DNA of 40,387 bases, from NCBI GenBank assembly GCA_021801235.1, contig JAJYYG010000077.1, forward strand, positions 1 through 40,387. Reading direction: 5' to 3'. Positions 32,182 through 40,387 of the stretch are shown here, piece after piece. The position numbers and the translations under genes are program-made. A model generated the notes under the pieces. The model ran no database searches. It was not told where the DNA came from and saw nothing but the letters and a program-made list of their open reading frames with translations. This DNA is from Actinomycetes bacterium. Lineage in GTDB: Bacteria; Actinomycetota; Acidimicrobiia; Acidimicrobiales; RAAP-2. Within the stretch, counting starts at the first letter, position 1; each line of letters opens with the position of its first letter.

Positions 32182-33306
32182 TCAGCGGAGGAACGAGGGA
32201 ACGTCGAAATCGTCGTCGCCGAGGTCGAGATCCTCGTCGGGCGGGGCGGCGAAGATGTCCTCGTGGACGCCCTCCAAGCCGAGGACCTTGCTCCGGCCGT
32301 CACCTTGCCCGCTCGGTCGGGGCGCCTGCTCCGCCCCGGACCTTCCCTGGCTCTCCCACCGCTCGAAGCCGGCCGCGATCACGGTCACCCGCACCTCCTC
32401 GCCCATCTCCTCGTCGATGACGCTGCCGAAGATGATGTTGGCATCGGGGTGGGCCACTCCGTGGATGATCTCCGCCGCCTCGTTGACTTCGAACAGGCCG
32501 AGGTCGGGTCCGCCCGCGATGTTCAGGAGGATCCCGCGTGCCCCCTCGATCGACGCCTCGAGCAACGGGCTGGTGATCGCTGCCCGGGCCGCGTTCACGG
32601 CACGCCCCTCCCCGGTGGACGAACCGATGCCCATGATGGCCGTCCCGGCGTTGCTCATGATCATCTTGACGTCGGCGAAGTCGGTGTTGATGAGGCCGGG
32701 CACCGTGATCAGGCTGGTGATCCCCTGGACGCCCTGCATCAGGACCTCATCGGCCATCTTGAAGGCGTTCACCATGGACGTCTTCTCACTCGAGACGGTG
32801 AGGAGCCGGTCGTTGGGAATGATGATGAGGGTGTCGACCTTCTCCTTCAGGTTCTGGATCCCTTGCTCCGCCTGCACCGACCGCCGACGGCCCTCGAACG
32901 TGAACGGCCGGGTGACGACCCCGATGGTCAGCGCACCCAGGCTCTTGGCGATCTCCGCCACCACCGGTGCCGCACCGGTGCCGGTCCCTCCACCCTTCCC
33001 GGCGGTGATGAACACCATGTCCGCGCCCTTGAGCGCCTCTTCGATCTCGGAGCGGTGCTCCTCCGCGGCAAGGCGACCCACTTCGGGGTCGCTCCCGGCG
33101 CCGAGGCCCCGGGTCAGCTGGCGACCGATGTCCAGCTTGAGGTCGGCGTCGCTCATCAACAGGGCCTGGGCATCGGTGTTGGTGGCGATGAACTCGACAC
33201 CGCGGAGGCCCGCCTCGATCATGCGGTTGACGGCGTTCACACCGCCCCCACCGACGCCGACCACCTTGATCACGGCGAAATAGTTGTTCTGCGCAGGAAC
33301 GGTCAT
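32182..33306 (-). CDS. ftsZ: Cell division GTPase FtsZ
   Basis: The 374-residue tubulin homologue that builds the division ring. Its nucleotide-binding and assembly motifs are complete: [24 protein letters not shown], the tubulin signature [12 protein letters not shown], and the T7 loop with [11 protein letters not shown] supplying the catalytic Asp to the neighbouring subunit. A C-terminal linker of about 55 residues leads to the conserved tail [11 protein letters not shown], which binds SepF and other partners. The ATG at 33306 is preceded by AAGGG. A strong promoter and a hairpin lie in the 148-base gap to ftsQ, so ftsZ is transcribed both from its own promoter and possibly from the upstream cluster. 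Confidence 0.98.
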   Translation of the reverse strand: MTVPAQNNYFAVIKVVGVGGGGVNAVNRMIEAGLRGVEFIATNTDAQALLMSDADLKLDIGRQLTRGLGAGSDPEVGRLAAEEHRSEIEEALKGADMVFITAGKGGGTGTGAAPVVAEIAKSLGALTIGVVTRPFTFEGRRRSVQAEQGIQNLKEKVDTLIIIPNDRLLTVSSEKTSMVNAFKMADEVLMQGVQGITSLITVPGLINTDFADVKMIMSNAGTAIMGIGSSTGEGRAVNAARAAITSPLLEASIEGARGILLNIAGGPDLGLFEVNEAAEIIHGVAHPDANIIFGSVIDEEMGEEVRVTVIAAGFERWESQGRSGAEQAPRPSGQGDGRSKVLGLEGVHEDIFAAPPDEDLDLGDDDFDVPSFLR

Positions 33307-33329
33307 GTATTCCCTTACCCTCGACCAAA

Positions 33330-33348
33330 GGTTGAAACCGTTCCAACC
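33330..33348 (-). promoter_or_regulatory. Hairpin in the ftsZ 5' untranslated region
   Basis: On the minus strand a 19-base imperfect palindrome from GGTTG to CAACC pairs over eight positions (one G-U), with a three-base loop. It lies about 25 bases upstream of the ftsZ ATG and, given the promoter position, near the 5' end of the transcript. It could be an mRNA structure or an operator. Confidence 0.5.
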
Positions 33349-33363
33349 AGCGAGTTCATGACA

Positions 33364-33392
33364 ACGATACGGTCAGGCCGGTACCCGGTCAA
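33364..33392 (-). promoter_or_regulatory. Sigma-70-type promoter of ftsZ
   Basis: TTGACC (-35) and TATCGT (-10) are separated by exactly 17 bases on the minus strand, about 60 bases upstream of the ftsZ start. It is the closest match to consensus in the window. Confidence 0.7.
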
Positions 33393-33454
33393 GCAACCGC
33401 GGCCCGTGGCTGACGTGACAGCGTCGCCTCTTGGATGCGGATCATACGCCACGG

Positions 33455-34264
33455 TCAGCTGACCGTCGGCGACTCGGGGACGCTGACATCGATCGTGTGC
33501 TTGCCGACCAGGTTCGCCTGGGCGATGATGCTCGCCACATCCTCGTACTTGGTCGGGAGGTCGGTGTCCGTGCCCAACAGCACGGTCAACCCCGAGTTCA
33601 GGGTGAGGGACACCGTTCCGGCCGGCGCCACCGTGACCGACACCACCTGCGCCACGAAGGCTGCCGGCAATGTCCGGCAGACCGTCAGCCCCGGGCGGGC
33701 CACCGGTGGGAGCGATCCACCGACCGGGGCCGGCGGCACGGATCCCCGGGTGCTGTCCACGACGAGCTCCACCGCGGAGCCCGGCCGGGTCGCCAAGACC
33801 TCCAGCGTGCGCCCGGATCCGTCGACGGAGGACCACGATCCGGCGGGGCCCGCCATCGTCGCCACCGGCGTCCGTTGGGTCACCGCGATGGTCACCCCGT
33901 CCGGCCAGTGGCGGACTACCCGGGCGGAGGCGACGAACGGGAGCGCGACCACCCGCGCCGCGACCGCCGACGGATCCACGTCGATGAGGGGAGGGTGCCC
34001 GTCCAGACCCGACGCCGCCAGGATGGCCTTGGTGCTGGTTCGCTGGTGGTCGCCGGTCACGGAGAGCACCCGTGCCGACAGGAGCGAACTGTGGAGCGCC
34101 AGCAGACCGGCCACCGCCACCACGACGAGCGCGGCGGCGACCACCGCCACCCGGAGCCTGCGTCGCCCCTTGCGCCGCCGCAGGGCAGCCCGCCGTTGCC
34201 GGATGCGCGGGTCCATCGGCGGGCGTCCCGGGTCCGGCGGCGGACCGTTGCGCTCGCCGGTCAC
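33455..34264 (-). CDS. ftsQ: Cell division protein FtsQ
   Basis: The 269-residue bitopic protein has a basic cytoplasmic N-terminus (IRQRRAALRRRKGRRR), one membrane helix (about 38-57), and an extracytoplasmic POTRA domain (RVLSVTGDHQRTSTKAILAASGL ... PFVASARVVRHWPDGVTIAVTQRTPVATM). The FtsQ beta domain follows (LTLNSGLTVLLGTDTDLPTKYEDVASII). It scaffolds FtsB/FtsL and the septal synthases. The GTG start overlaps the murB stop (GTGA). The usual order murC-murB-ftsQ-ftsZ is kept. Confidence 0.93.
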   Translation of the reverse strand: MTGERNGPPPDPGRPPMDPRIRQRRAALRRRKGRRRLRVAVVAAALVVVAVAGLLALHSSLLSARVLSVTGDHQRTSTKAILAASGLDGHPPLIDVDPSAVAARVVALPFVASARVVRHWPDGVTIAVTQRTPVATMAGPAGSWSSVDGSGRTLEVLATRPGSAVELVVDSTRGSVPPAPVGGSLPPVARPGLTVCRTLPAAFVAQVVSVTVAPAGTVSLTLNSGLTVLLGTDTDLPTKYEDVASIIAQANLVGKHTIDVSVPESPTVS

Positions 34265-35217
34265 GTCTCCCGATGCTCCCGGTCGTCGAACCCGACCATC
34301 CGCACCTCCGTGCGCAGCTCGATACCGGTCCGCTCCACCACGGTGGCACGGACGTGGTCGATGAGTGCCGTCACGTCGGCGGCAAGCCCCCCCTCGTCGG
34401 CCTGGATGAAGTTCGCATGCTTGCCGGAGACCTCGGCCGTCCCGATCCGGTGTCCGCGCAGTCCGGCCTCCTCGATGAGCCGGCCGGCGGGGGCGTCGGG
34501 GGGATTGGCGAAGACCGAGCCGGCGTTGGCACCTCCCGGCTGGTGGGCCCGCCTCCAGCGCACGATCTCGGCGATCTCCCGGGCCGAACGCTCGGGATCT
34601 CCCGGGCGCAGACGGTGCACGGCGGTCACCACCACGTCGGTCGGGGCGAGCGCCGTGACGCGGTACCCGGCCGCCAGCGCGCTCACCCCCGCCTCGCGGA
34701 ACGATCCGGAGCGGAGGTCGAACCACCGGTAGCGGGTGAGCGTGGCGACGGTGTCCGAACCGTGCCCACCGGCGTTCATCCGGACCGCCCCTCCGACCGA
34801 GCCCGGAACGCCGACCGCCCATTCGAGGCCGCTCAAGCCCGCCGCCGCCGTCCGCCTGGCCAGCACGGGGAGGCTCACCGCCGCTCCGGTCACCACGTCG
34901 GAGCCGTCGATCGTCAGCTCGTCGAACCCACGGCGAAGCGCCACGACGAGACCCGGGAACCCGCGGTCCGCCACCAGCAGGTTCGAACCGCGCCCCAGGA
35001 CCAGCACGGGGACGTCCCGGTCGGCGAGAGCCGCGGCGACCGCGGCCAGCTGCGCCTCGTCCACCGGCTCGACGTAGACGGCGGCCGTGCCCCCGACCCG
35101 ATAGGTCGTGAGCGCCCCCAGCGGGTGGTCGCGTCTGGCCAGGCTCCCGAGCGACCGTGCCACCGCGTCCAGGTCCTCGAGTACCGCTCGCCCCGACGGC
35201 GACTGACCCGTCACCAC
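34261..35217 (-). CDS. murB: UDP-N-acetylenolpyruvoylglucosamine reductase MurB
   Basis: This FAD enzyme reduces UDP-GlcNAc-enolpyruvate to UDP-MurNAc. Motifs include LTTYRVGGTAAVYVEP, VLGRGSNLLVAD (FAD site), GLEWAVGVPGSVGGAVRMNAGGHG, GSVFANPP (proton-donating Ser), GLRGHRIGTAEVSGKHANFIQ, and the terminal Glu in IELRTEVRMVG. At 318 residues it is slightly short and looks like a type I enzyme lacking some insertions. The start is the GTG at 35217 or the adjacent GTG at 35214; both overlap the murC stop. Confidence 0.96.
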   Translation of the reverse strand: MVTGQSPSGRAVLEDLDAVARSLGSLARRDHPLGALTTYRVGGTAAVYVEPVDEAQLAAVAAALADRDVPVLVLGRGSNLLVADRGFPGLVVALRRGFDELTIDGSDVVTGAAVSLPVLARRTAAAGLSGLEWAVGVPGSVGGAVRMNAGGHGSDTVATLTRYRWFDLRSGSFREAGVSALAAGYRVTALAPTDVVVTAVHRLRPGDPERSAREIAEIVRWRRAHQPGGANAGSVFANPPDAPAGRLIEEAGLRGHRIGTAEVSGKHANFIQADEGGLAADVTALIDHVRATVVERTGIELRTEVRMVGFDDREHRET

Positions 35218-36605
35218 GTCGGGTCAGCCATGAGCTCGTCGGGGAGCGACGTGAGGTCCCCGGCCCCCAACGTGCAGCAGAGGTCGCCGGGTCGGAGCAG
35301 GTCGGAGAGCGTCCGGCGCAGCTCTGCCCGGGTCGGGGCGTAGGTGACGGGGGTCCGCGGCAGCGCGTCCCGGACCGCAGCGGCCACCAAGCGGCCCGAC
35401 ACGCCGGGCACCGGCACCTCGCCGGCCGCGTAGATGTCGGTCACCACCACCACGTCCGCGTCGGCGAACGCAGGTCCGAAGGCAGCCCCGACCGCCTGCG
35501 TCCGGCTGTAACGGTGCGGCTGGAACACCGCCACCACCCTCGACCACCCGCCGTCACGCGCCGCCGAGAGCGCGGCTGCGACCTCGGTCGGCAGGTGGGC
35601 GTAGTCGTCGACGAACGTGACCCCCGCGGCCTCACCGCGGAACTCGAAGCGCCTGGCGACGCCCGCGAACCGGGCGATGGCGCGCGCGGCGACGTCGAAC
35701 GGCACGCCGACGGCTATCCCGGCGACGACCGCCATCGCCGCATTGCGGGCGTTGTGCAGGCCCGGGACCGGCACCCGCAGGACGCCGCGCCGGTGCCCGT
35801 CCGGATCCCTGAGCCCCGCGCTCACCCCGCTCCGGGACGGGGTCACGTCGACCAGTCGCCAGGTGCAGCCCGGGTCGACCCCGACCGTGTCCGCCCCCGA
35901 GCGAGCGGCGATCGCCGCGCCCACCGGGTCGTCGCCACCCAGGATCGCCCGGCCGGACACTCCCCGCACGAACCGTTCGAACGCCGCCTCGACGGCCGGG
36001 AACGACCCGTAGTGGTCGAGATGATCGGGTTCGACGTTGGTCACCACCCCGACCTCCGGAGACAGGGCGAGGAATGTGCCGTCGCTCTCGTCCGCCTCCA
36101 CCACCAGCCACTCCCCGTCCCCCCAGACCGCATTGGTCCCGATCTCGTTGACGTCGCCGCCGATCAGGAAGGCCGGCGAGAGACCGGCTTCCACCAGTAC
36201 CAGGGCGAGCATCGAGGCGGTGGTGGTCTTCCCGTGCGTGCCCGCCACGGCGACGGTACGGCGCAGGGACGCGATCGCAGCCAGCATCTCCGACCTCGAC
36301 ACCACGGGCACTCCCCGGCGGACGGCTTCCCGGCGCTCGGGATTGTCCCGTGCCACCGCAGTCGATACGGTCACCAGTTCGGCCGGACCGACGTTCTCGG
36401 CTGCGTGGCCGATGACGACCGGGATCCCGAGCGCCGTCAGTCGGCGGGTCACCACCGAGGCCTTCAGGTCGCTCCCGGTGACGGCATGGCCCATGGCCTG
36501 TAGGGCGACGGCGATGGCGCTCATGCCCGCTCCTCCGATCCCGATCACGTGGACCGATCTCGGGTGTTCGGGACCGATACGGAGCGGGCCGTCCTCCTCA
36601 CCCAC
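35211..36605 (-). CDS. murC: UDP-N-acetylmuramate--L-alanine ligase MurC
   Basis: MurC adds L-Ala to UDP-MurNAc using ATP. The GTG at 36605 is chosen because an AGGAGG lies eight bases upstream; it overlaps the murG stop by eight bases. Visible motifs are HVIGIGGAGMSAIA (UDP-MurNAc site), AGTHGKTTTASML (P-loop), EADESDGTFL, NVEPDHLDHYGSF, GLHNARNAAMAVV and FQPHRYSRTQ. One conserved site is changed: the usual DDYAHHPTE reads DDYAHLPTE, with Leu for the second His. Length (464) is normal and nothing else suggests loss of function. Confidence 0.96.
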   Translation of the reverse strand: MGEEDGPLRIGPEHPRSVHVIGIGGAGMSAIAVALQAMGHAVTGSDLKASVVTRRLTALGIPVVIGHAAENVGPAELVTVSTAVARDNPERREAVRRGVPVVSRSEMLAAIASLRRTVAVAGTHGKTTTASMLALVLVEAGLSPAFLIGGDVNEIGTNAVWGDGEWLVVEADESDGTFLALSPEVGVVTNVEPDHLDHYGSFPAVEAAFERFVRGVSGRAILGGDDPVGAAIAARSGADTVGVDPGCTWRLVDVTPSRSGVSAGLRDPDGHRRGVLRVPVPGLHNARNAAMAVVAGIAVGVPFDVAARAIARFAGVARRFEFRGEAAGVTFVDDYAHLPTEVAAALSAARDGGWSRVVAVFQPHRYSRTQAVGAAFGPAFADADVVVVTDIYAAGEVPVPGVSGRLVAAAVRDALPRTPVTYAPTRAELRRTLSDLLRPGDLCCTLGAGDLTSLPDELMADPTW

Positions 36606-37791
36606 TGCGGCCACCTCCTCCCCCCTGCGCCGGTCGGACGCCGTCCCCGTGGGTCCCCGTCCGTCTGGCATGGGCCTCGACCACGCCGGCACCTGCGTCG
36701 GCGGCGTCCGAACGCCCGAGCGAGGCGGCCGAGCGTCCCATGGTCTCGAGCCGGGCGGGGTCTGCCAAAAGTCCCCCGAGGACGGCGGAGAGTCCCTCGA
36801 CGTCGCACGCCCGGTCGGTCAGGATCACCCCGCCGCCAGCCCGTTCGAGCATGCGGGCGTTCTCCGTCTGGTGGTCCCCGGGGGCACCCGGGAGCGGAAC
36901 GAGGACGGAGGGCACCCCGGCAACCGCCAGCTCGGCGACGGTCATCGCCCCCGCACGACAGACCACCAGGTCGACCGCCTCGTACACGAGCGCCATCCGG
37001 TCCTCGTAGGCCACCCGCACCACCCGCAACCCCGGTGCCGGGGGCTCTCCGGGAGTCGTCGCCATCCCCGGATCCCAGTCGCGGCGGCCCACGATGTGGA
37101 GGATGGTGAGCTCCTCCCGGTCTTTCCAGCGAGCGCACAGGTCGGTGACCGCCTGGTTGACCTTCCGTGCGCCGAGGGAGCCCCCGAAGGCCGCGACGGT
37201 GGTGCGGTCGGGCGGTAGCCCGAGCTCCCGACGCGCCGACCGCCGGTGGGGAGCATCCCGGACGACCGCGGCGATCTCCGGACGCACCGGGGTGCCGGTC
37301 ACCACCGCGCGGGGCAGCGGGGTCCCCTCCCAACCCACGGCGGCAGCCCGCGCGAAGCGCCCGAGCAGCCGGTTGGCGGCACCGGGCACGGCGTCGACGT
37401 TCACCAGCACCAGCGGGACCCCGAGCACGACCGCGGCCACACCCGCAGGGATGCTCGCGTACCCACCGACCGCCACCACCACCGCTGGCCGGCGGTCGTG
37501 CACGATCCCCACCGCACGGACCATGGCCGCCGCCAGTCCGACCAACGCTCCGAGATTGCGGACCACCACCCGTGGCCGCAGGCTCCGGGCGATCCCCCGT
37601 CCGGGGAGCAGGGTGACGGGATATCCCCTCCCGTCCAGCGTGGCCCCATCCTGGCCGCGCGCCGACCCCACGAACTCGATCGACTCCCGTGGATGGCCGC
37701 GGCGAACCAGCGCCTCGGCGATCGCCAGCGCGGGTTGCAGGTGCCCGGCGGTACCCCCGCCGGCGACCAGCGCGTACCGCCTCCCGCTCAC
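36598..37791 (-). CDS. murG: UDP-GlcNAc:lipid I transferase MurG
   Basis: MurG makes lipid II from lipid I at the inner membrane face. GT-B fold motifs are present: LVAGGGTAGHLQPALAIAEAL (donor-independent N-lobe G-loop), VVAVGGYASIPAGVAA, NVDAVPGAANRLLGRFA, AAFGGSLGARKVNQAV, VCRAGAMTVAELAVAGVPSVLVPLPGAPGDHQTENARML. The sequence NVDAVPG replaces the more usual NxNxxPG. The GTG at 37791 overlaps the ftsW stop (GTGA). The tail of about 35 residues is Gly/Arg-rich and low-complexity, longer than usual. Confidence 0.96.
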   Translation of the reverse strand: MSGRRYALVAGGGTAGHLQPALAIAEALVRRGHPRESIEFVGSARGQDGATLDGRGYPVTLLPGRGIARSLRPRVVVRNLGALVGLAAAMVRAVGIVHDRRPAVVVAVGGYASIPAGVAAVVLGVPLVLVNVDAVPGAANRLLGRFARAAAVGWEGTPLPRAVVTGTPVRPEIAAVVRDAPHRRSARRELGLPPDRTTVAAFGGSLGARKVNQAVTDLCARWKDREELTILHIVGRRDWDPGMATTPGEPPAPGLRVVRVAYEDRMALVYEAVDLVVCRAGAMTVAELAVAGVPSVLVPLPGAPGDHQTENARMLERAGGGVILTDRACDVEGLSAVLGGLLADPARLETMGRSAASLGRSDAADAGAGVVEAHARRTGTHGDGVRPAQGGGGGRSG

Positions 37792-39002
37792 GACAGCGCC
37801 GGTGGACGGCGTGCCGGTGGGCGGCGCGGCGCGCGGCCGTGGACGGCGACGTTGCAGAGGATGCCCACCGCAGCCATGGCGATGACCAGCGAGGATCCGC
37901 CGTAGGAGATGAACGGGAGCGGGATCCCCGTCACCGGGAGCACGCCGATGACCGCCCCGATGTTGATCAGGGCCTCGCTGGTCAACCAGAGGGTGATACC
38001 GACGGCCATCAGGCTGCCGAACCGGTCGGCCGCCTGGGTACCGGCCCGCAGACCGAACCACGCCAGGAGGAGGAAGAGGCCGAGGAGCGCCACCGCCCCG
38101 ACCAGACCGAGCTCCTCCCCGACCACCGAGAAGATGAAGTCGGTATGGGCGTTCGGGAGCAGGCCCCACTTCTGGCGCCCGCCACCGAGCCCGAGGCCGA
38201 AGAGGTGGCCGGAGCCCAGCCCGATGAGGGACTGCCAGACCTGGTAGCCGGATCCCGCCTTGTTGGCCCCCGGGCTCAGGAACGAGAGGATGCGGTCGCG
38301 TCGGTAGGGGTCGACCAGCCCGACCACGAGCGCGAGGAGGACGAAGACCGCCACCGTCTTGAGGATCGGACGCATCGGGACCCCTCCCATGAAGAGCATC
38401 CCGAAGGCGATGCAGCACAGCACCATGGCGGTTCCCATGTCCGGCTGCTTGAGGATGAGGACCGCCGAGATCCCGAGCACGCCGAGCACGGGATAGAGCA
38501 CCCACCTCGCTTCGGCCACCCGGTCGGCCCGCCGGGTGAGGAGGTCGGCGGCGAAGACCACCAGGGCCAGCTTCATCAGCTCCGAGGGCTGCAGGCGGAA
38601 CTGGCCGAAGCCGATCCAACGCGAGGAGCCCCCGGCCGTCACCCCCAGGCCCGGCAGCAGCACCGCCACCAGGAGGACCATCGTGGTCGCCAGGAGGGGG
38701 AGACGGATCGTCCGCCACTTCCGGTAGTCGATCCGGGCGCAGGCCGCGAAGGCGATGACGCCCAGGCCCATCCAGAGGAACTGGCGCTCGAGGATGGTCC
38801 AGGGCGACCCGTAGAGGCTCATCGAGATCACCGGTGACGCCGATCCCACCATCACGAGGCCGAAGATGCACAGCAACGCGGTCACCGCGGTCAGGCAGGT
38901 GGCGGTCGGGAGGGCGGCCAGCCGCTGAGGCACGGTCGGGCGGGGCGTCACCGCGGCGGCCGGTGGGCGCCGCGGCCTGCGGGTGGCGGGCGTGGTGCTC
39001 AT
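37788..39002 (-). CDS. ftsW: Lipid II polymerase FtsW (SEDS family)
   Basis: The 404-residue membrane protein is a SEDS glycosyltransferase of septal wall synthesis. It has about ten membrane helices, and the motifs SSRWIGFGQFRLQPSELMKLALV, LKQPDMGTAMVL, GYQVWQSLIGLGSGHLFGLGLGGGRQKWGLLPNAHTDFIFSVVGEELGLVGA and PLPFISYGGSS. The catalytic Asp of the large loop lies in HTDFIF or the flanking DPYRRDR region by family analogy. The N-terminus is Pro/Arg-rich and cytoplasmic. The ATG at 39002 follows a 58-base gap from mraY, where murD would usually be. Confidence 0.95.
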   Translation of the reverse strand: MSTTPATRRPRRPPAAAVTPRPTVPQRLAALPTATCLTAVTALLCIFGLVMVGSASPVISMSLYGSPWTILERQFLWMGLGVIAFAACARIDYRKWRTIRLPLLATTMVLLVAVLLPGLGVTAGGSSRWIGFGQFRLQPSELMKLALVVFAADLLTRRADRVAEARWVLYPVLGVLGISAVLILKQPDMGTAMVLCCIAFGMLFMGGVPMRPILKTVAVFVLLALVVGLVDPYRRDRILSFLSPGANKAGSGYQVWQSLIGLGSGHLFGLGLGGGRQKWGLLPNAHTDFIFSVVGEELGLVGAVALLGLFLLLAWFGLRAGTQAADRFGSLMAVGITLWLTSEALINIGAVIGVLPVTGIPLPFISYGGSSLVIAMAAVGILCNVAVHGRAPRRPPARRPPALS

Positions 39003-39060
39003 GCGTCCCCAGCTTTCCCCAGCCAGGGGGCCGGATGGTGGAGCCTCGGGGTGGACATCG

Positions 39061-40107
39061 TCAATGGAACGACGCCACCGAGAGGTAGTCGCCGTAGAAG
39101 ATGCCCAAACCGAGCGCGGCGAACAGGCCGGCAAGGATCCAGAACCGGACGATGACGGTGGTCTCAGGCCAGCCCATCAACTCGAAGTGGTGGTGGAGCG
39201 GGGCCATCAGGAACACGCGCCGGTGGAACAGCCGGAAGCTGACCACCTGGATGACCACCGACAGGGTGACGAGCACGAACAGCCCACCGATGACGACGAG
39301 CAGCAGGTCGAGGTTCATGAGGAGACAGAGGGCGGCCAGCCCGGACCCGATCGCCAGGGAGCCCGTGTCCCCCATGAAGATCTTGGCCGGAGCCGCGTTC
39401 CACCAAAGGAACCCGAGACAGGCGCCCGCCAGGGCCACCGACGCCAGGGCCAGATCGAGGGCGGAGGTGAGGTGGCCGCCCACCCGGTAGATCGGGTACT
39501 GCCGGTACTGCCAGTAGCCGATGATGGCGAGGCACGCGAAGCAGAAGGTCGAGGATCCTGCAGCCAGGCCGTCGAGACCGTCGGTGAGGTTGACGGCGTT
39601 GGCCGTGGCCGCGATCACCACGGTCGCCCAGATCACCCACACCACGGTGCCCAACTGGAATCCCGGCGAGTCGTAGCGCGTGAACGAGAGCGTGGTCGAT
39701 GCATGGGCCCAGTACACGGCGAGCAGGGCGAAGGCGAGCCCGAGCGCGATCTGGGAGCCGAATTTGGTGCGCTTGTTGAGTCCGAGGCTCCGACGGTGCC
39801 GGACCTTGATCCAGTCGTCGGCGAATCCGATCAGGGCGGCCCCGAGGATCGCCAGCATGACCAGGAGCCCCGAGCGCGAGAAGGTGATGCCCGGGATCGC
39901 GTGTGCCGTCAGGTAGCCGGCGACCACCGCCACCACGATCCCGATGCCGCCCATGGTGGGGGTCCCGGCCTTGGCGATGTGCACTTGCGGGCCGTCCTCA
40001 CGGATCTGCTGGCCGATGTTGTGGCGGACGAGCCACCGGATCAGCAGCGGGGTGGTGAGCACCGCCAGCCACAGCGCCACCCCACCGGAGGTCATCAGCG
40101 AGATCAC
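39061..40107 (-). CDS. mraY: Phospho-MurNAc-pentapeptide transferase MraY
   Basis: MraY transfers phospho-MurNAc-pentapeptide to undecaprenyl phosphate, forming lipid I. The 348-residue protein has about ten helices and the catalytic loops GFADDWIK, NAVNLTDGLDGLAAG, FMGDTGSLAIGSGLAAL and APLHHHFELMGW. The GTG start overlaps the murE stop (GTGA), so mraY directly follows murE, with no murF between. Length and motifs are normal. Confidence 0.97.
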   Translation of the reverse strand: MISLMTSGGVALWLAVLTTPLLIRWLVRHNIGQQIREDGPQVHIAKAGTPTMGGIGIVVAVVAGYLTAHAIPGITFSRSGLLVMLAILGAALIGFADDWIKVRHRRSLGLNKRTKFGSQIALGLAFALLAVYWAHASTTLSFTRYDSPGFQLGTVVWVIWATVVIAATANAVNLTDGLDGLAAGSSTFCFACLAIIGYWQYRQYPIYRVGGHLTSALDLALASVALAGACLGFLWWNAAPAKIFMGDTGSLAIGSGLAALCLLMNLDLLLVVIGGLFVLVTLSVVIQVVSFRLFHRRVFLMAPLHHHFELMGWPETTVIVRFWILAGLFAALGLGIFYGDYLSVASFH

Positions 40108-40387
40108 CGGGCGACCTCGATACCGATCGCCTCGAGGCCTTCGAGGACCGCGTGCCGGTCGTCGAACGGCAGGCGCCGTCCGGCGATCTCCTGGGTGGAC
40201 TCGTGCCCCTTGCCGGCGATGACGACGACGTCCCCCGTCCGGGCGAGCGCCAGGGCGGCGCCGACCGCCCTGCTCCTGTCGGGATCCCGGACCACCTCGG
40301 CCCCGCCGGAGATGCCTGCCCGGATCTCCTCGATGATGGACAGCGGATCCTCCGAGCGCGGATTGTCGGACGTGAGGACGACCACGT
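40104..40387 (-). CDS. murE: C-terminal part of MurE (UDP-MurNAc-tripeptide ligase), truncated by window edge
   Basis: The visible 94 residues are the C-terminal domain of a Mur ligase. TSDNPRSEDPLSIIEEI carries the DNPR motif, which in MurE contacts meso-diaminopimelate, so the third stem-peptide residue is probably meso-DAP. IAGKGHESTQEIAGRRLPFDD is the second MurE hallmark. MurF lacks both, so this is not a misread murF. The gene runs off the right edge and overlaps mraY by four bases. Confidence 0.93.
   Translation of the reverse strand, partial: VVVLTSDNPRSEDPLSIIEEIRAGISGGAEVVRDPDRSRAVGAALALARTGDVVVIAGKGHESTQEIAGRRLPFDDRHAVLEGLEAIGIEVAR

Noticed and set aside
40104-40387. Right-edge Mur ligase fragment as murF
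   Set aside because: The DNPR and GKGHE motifs are characteristic of MurE and not of MurF.
1-40387. A mobile element, prophage or defence island
   Set aside because: No transposase, integrase, recombinase, attachment repeats, toxin-antitoxin pair or restriction genes are recognisable, and codon use is uniform across the window.

Overview
The window is a very G+C-rich stretch of bacterial chromosome, packed with short overlapping genes, GTG/TTG starts and four-base ATGA/GTGA overlaps. A bacterial proteasome activator (Bpa), a DUF3151 protein, Wag31-type DivIVA, SepF, a division cluster without ftsA, and a C-terminally Cys4 TraR/DksA protein with a Lys/Ala-rich tail point to Actinomycetota. 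I infer an acidimicrobial-type lineage rather than a classical mycobacterium or streptomycete, but that finer placement is a guess. I see no insertion sequence, phage, CRISPR array, rRNA or tRNA gene, and no intergenic gap longer than about 300 bases.

Region 1 (1-5.6 kb) is housekeeping: a truncated unknown gene, two small conserved proteins, a leaderless DUF3151 / lipoprotein / flavin-reductase operon, tyrS, and a carotenoid-oxygenase family gene. Region 2 (5.8-12.1 kb) holds five genes of classical menaquinone synthesis (menD, menH, menA, menB, menE). They are split over both strands as two divergent pairs (menD/menH and menB-menA/menE). menF, menC and the final methyltransferase gene are not here. 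Region 3 (12.1-18.1 kb) has an SDR dehydrogenase divergent from a thioredoxin-like DUF255 (YyaL) protein, a coupled unknown gene, then a phosphodiesterase and bpa. Region 4 (18.2-21.8 kb) is dnaE. Region 5 (22.1-26.3 kb) has an unknown protein, an Rrf2 regulator, a pore-loop membrane protein, a histidine phosphatase and a group-2 sigma factor.

Region 6 (26.4-40.4 kb, all minus strand) is the cell wall and division cluster. In transcription order it is murE (partial), mraY, ftsW, murG, murC, murB, ftsQ, ftsZ, pgeF, yggS, sepF, yggT, divIVA, traR/dksA, lspA, rluD-like. Neither murF nor murD is in its usual place around mraY. ftsZ has its own strong promoter and a leader hairpin.

Two sequence-level themes run through the window. 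First, many genes have a TANNNT -10 box 6 to 8 bases before their start codon, the layout of leaderless mRNAs; one case opens a 17-codon Arg/Pro-rich leader ORF whose stop overlaps the start of the phosphodiesterase gene. Second, short G+C-rich tandem repeats recur in protein linkers (units always multiples of three) and between genes. No clearly novel multi-gene system is evident; the leads are regulatory arrangements and a few uncharacterised proteins.
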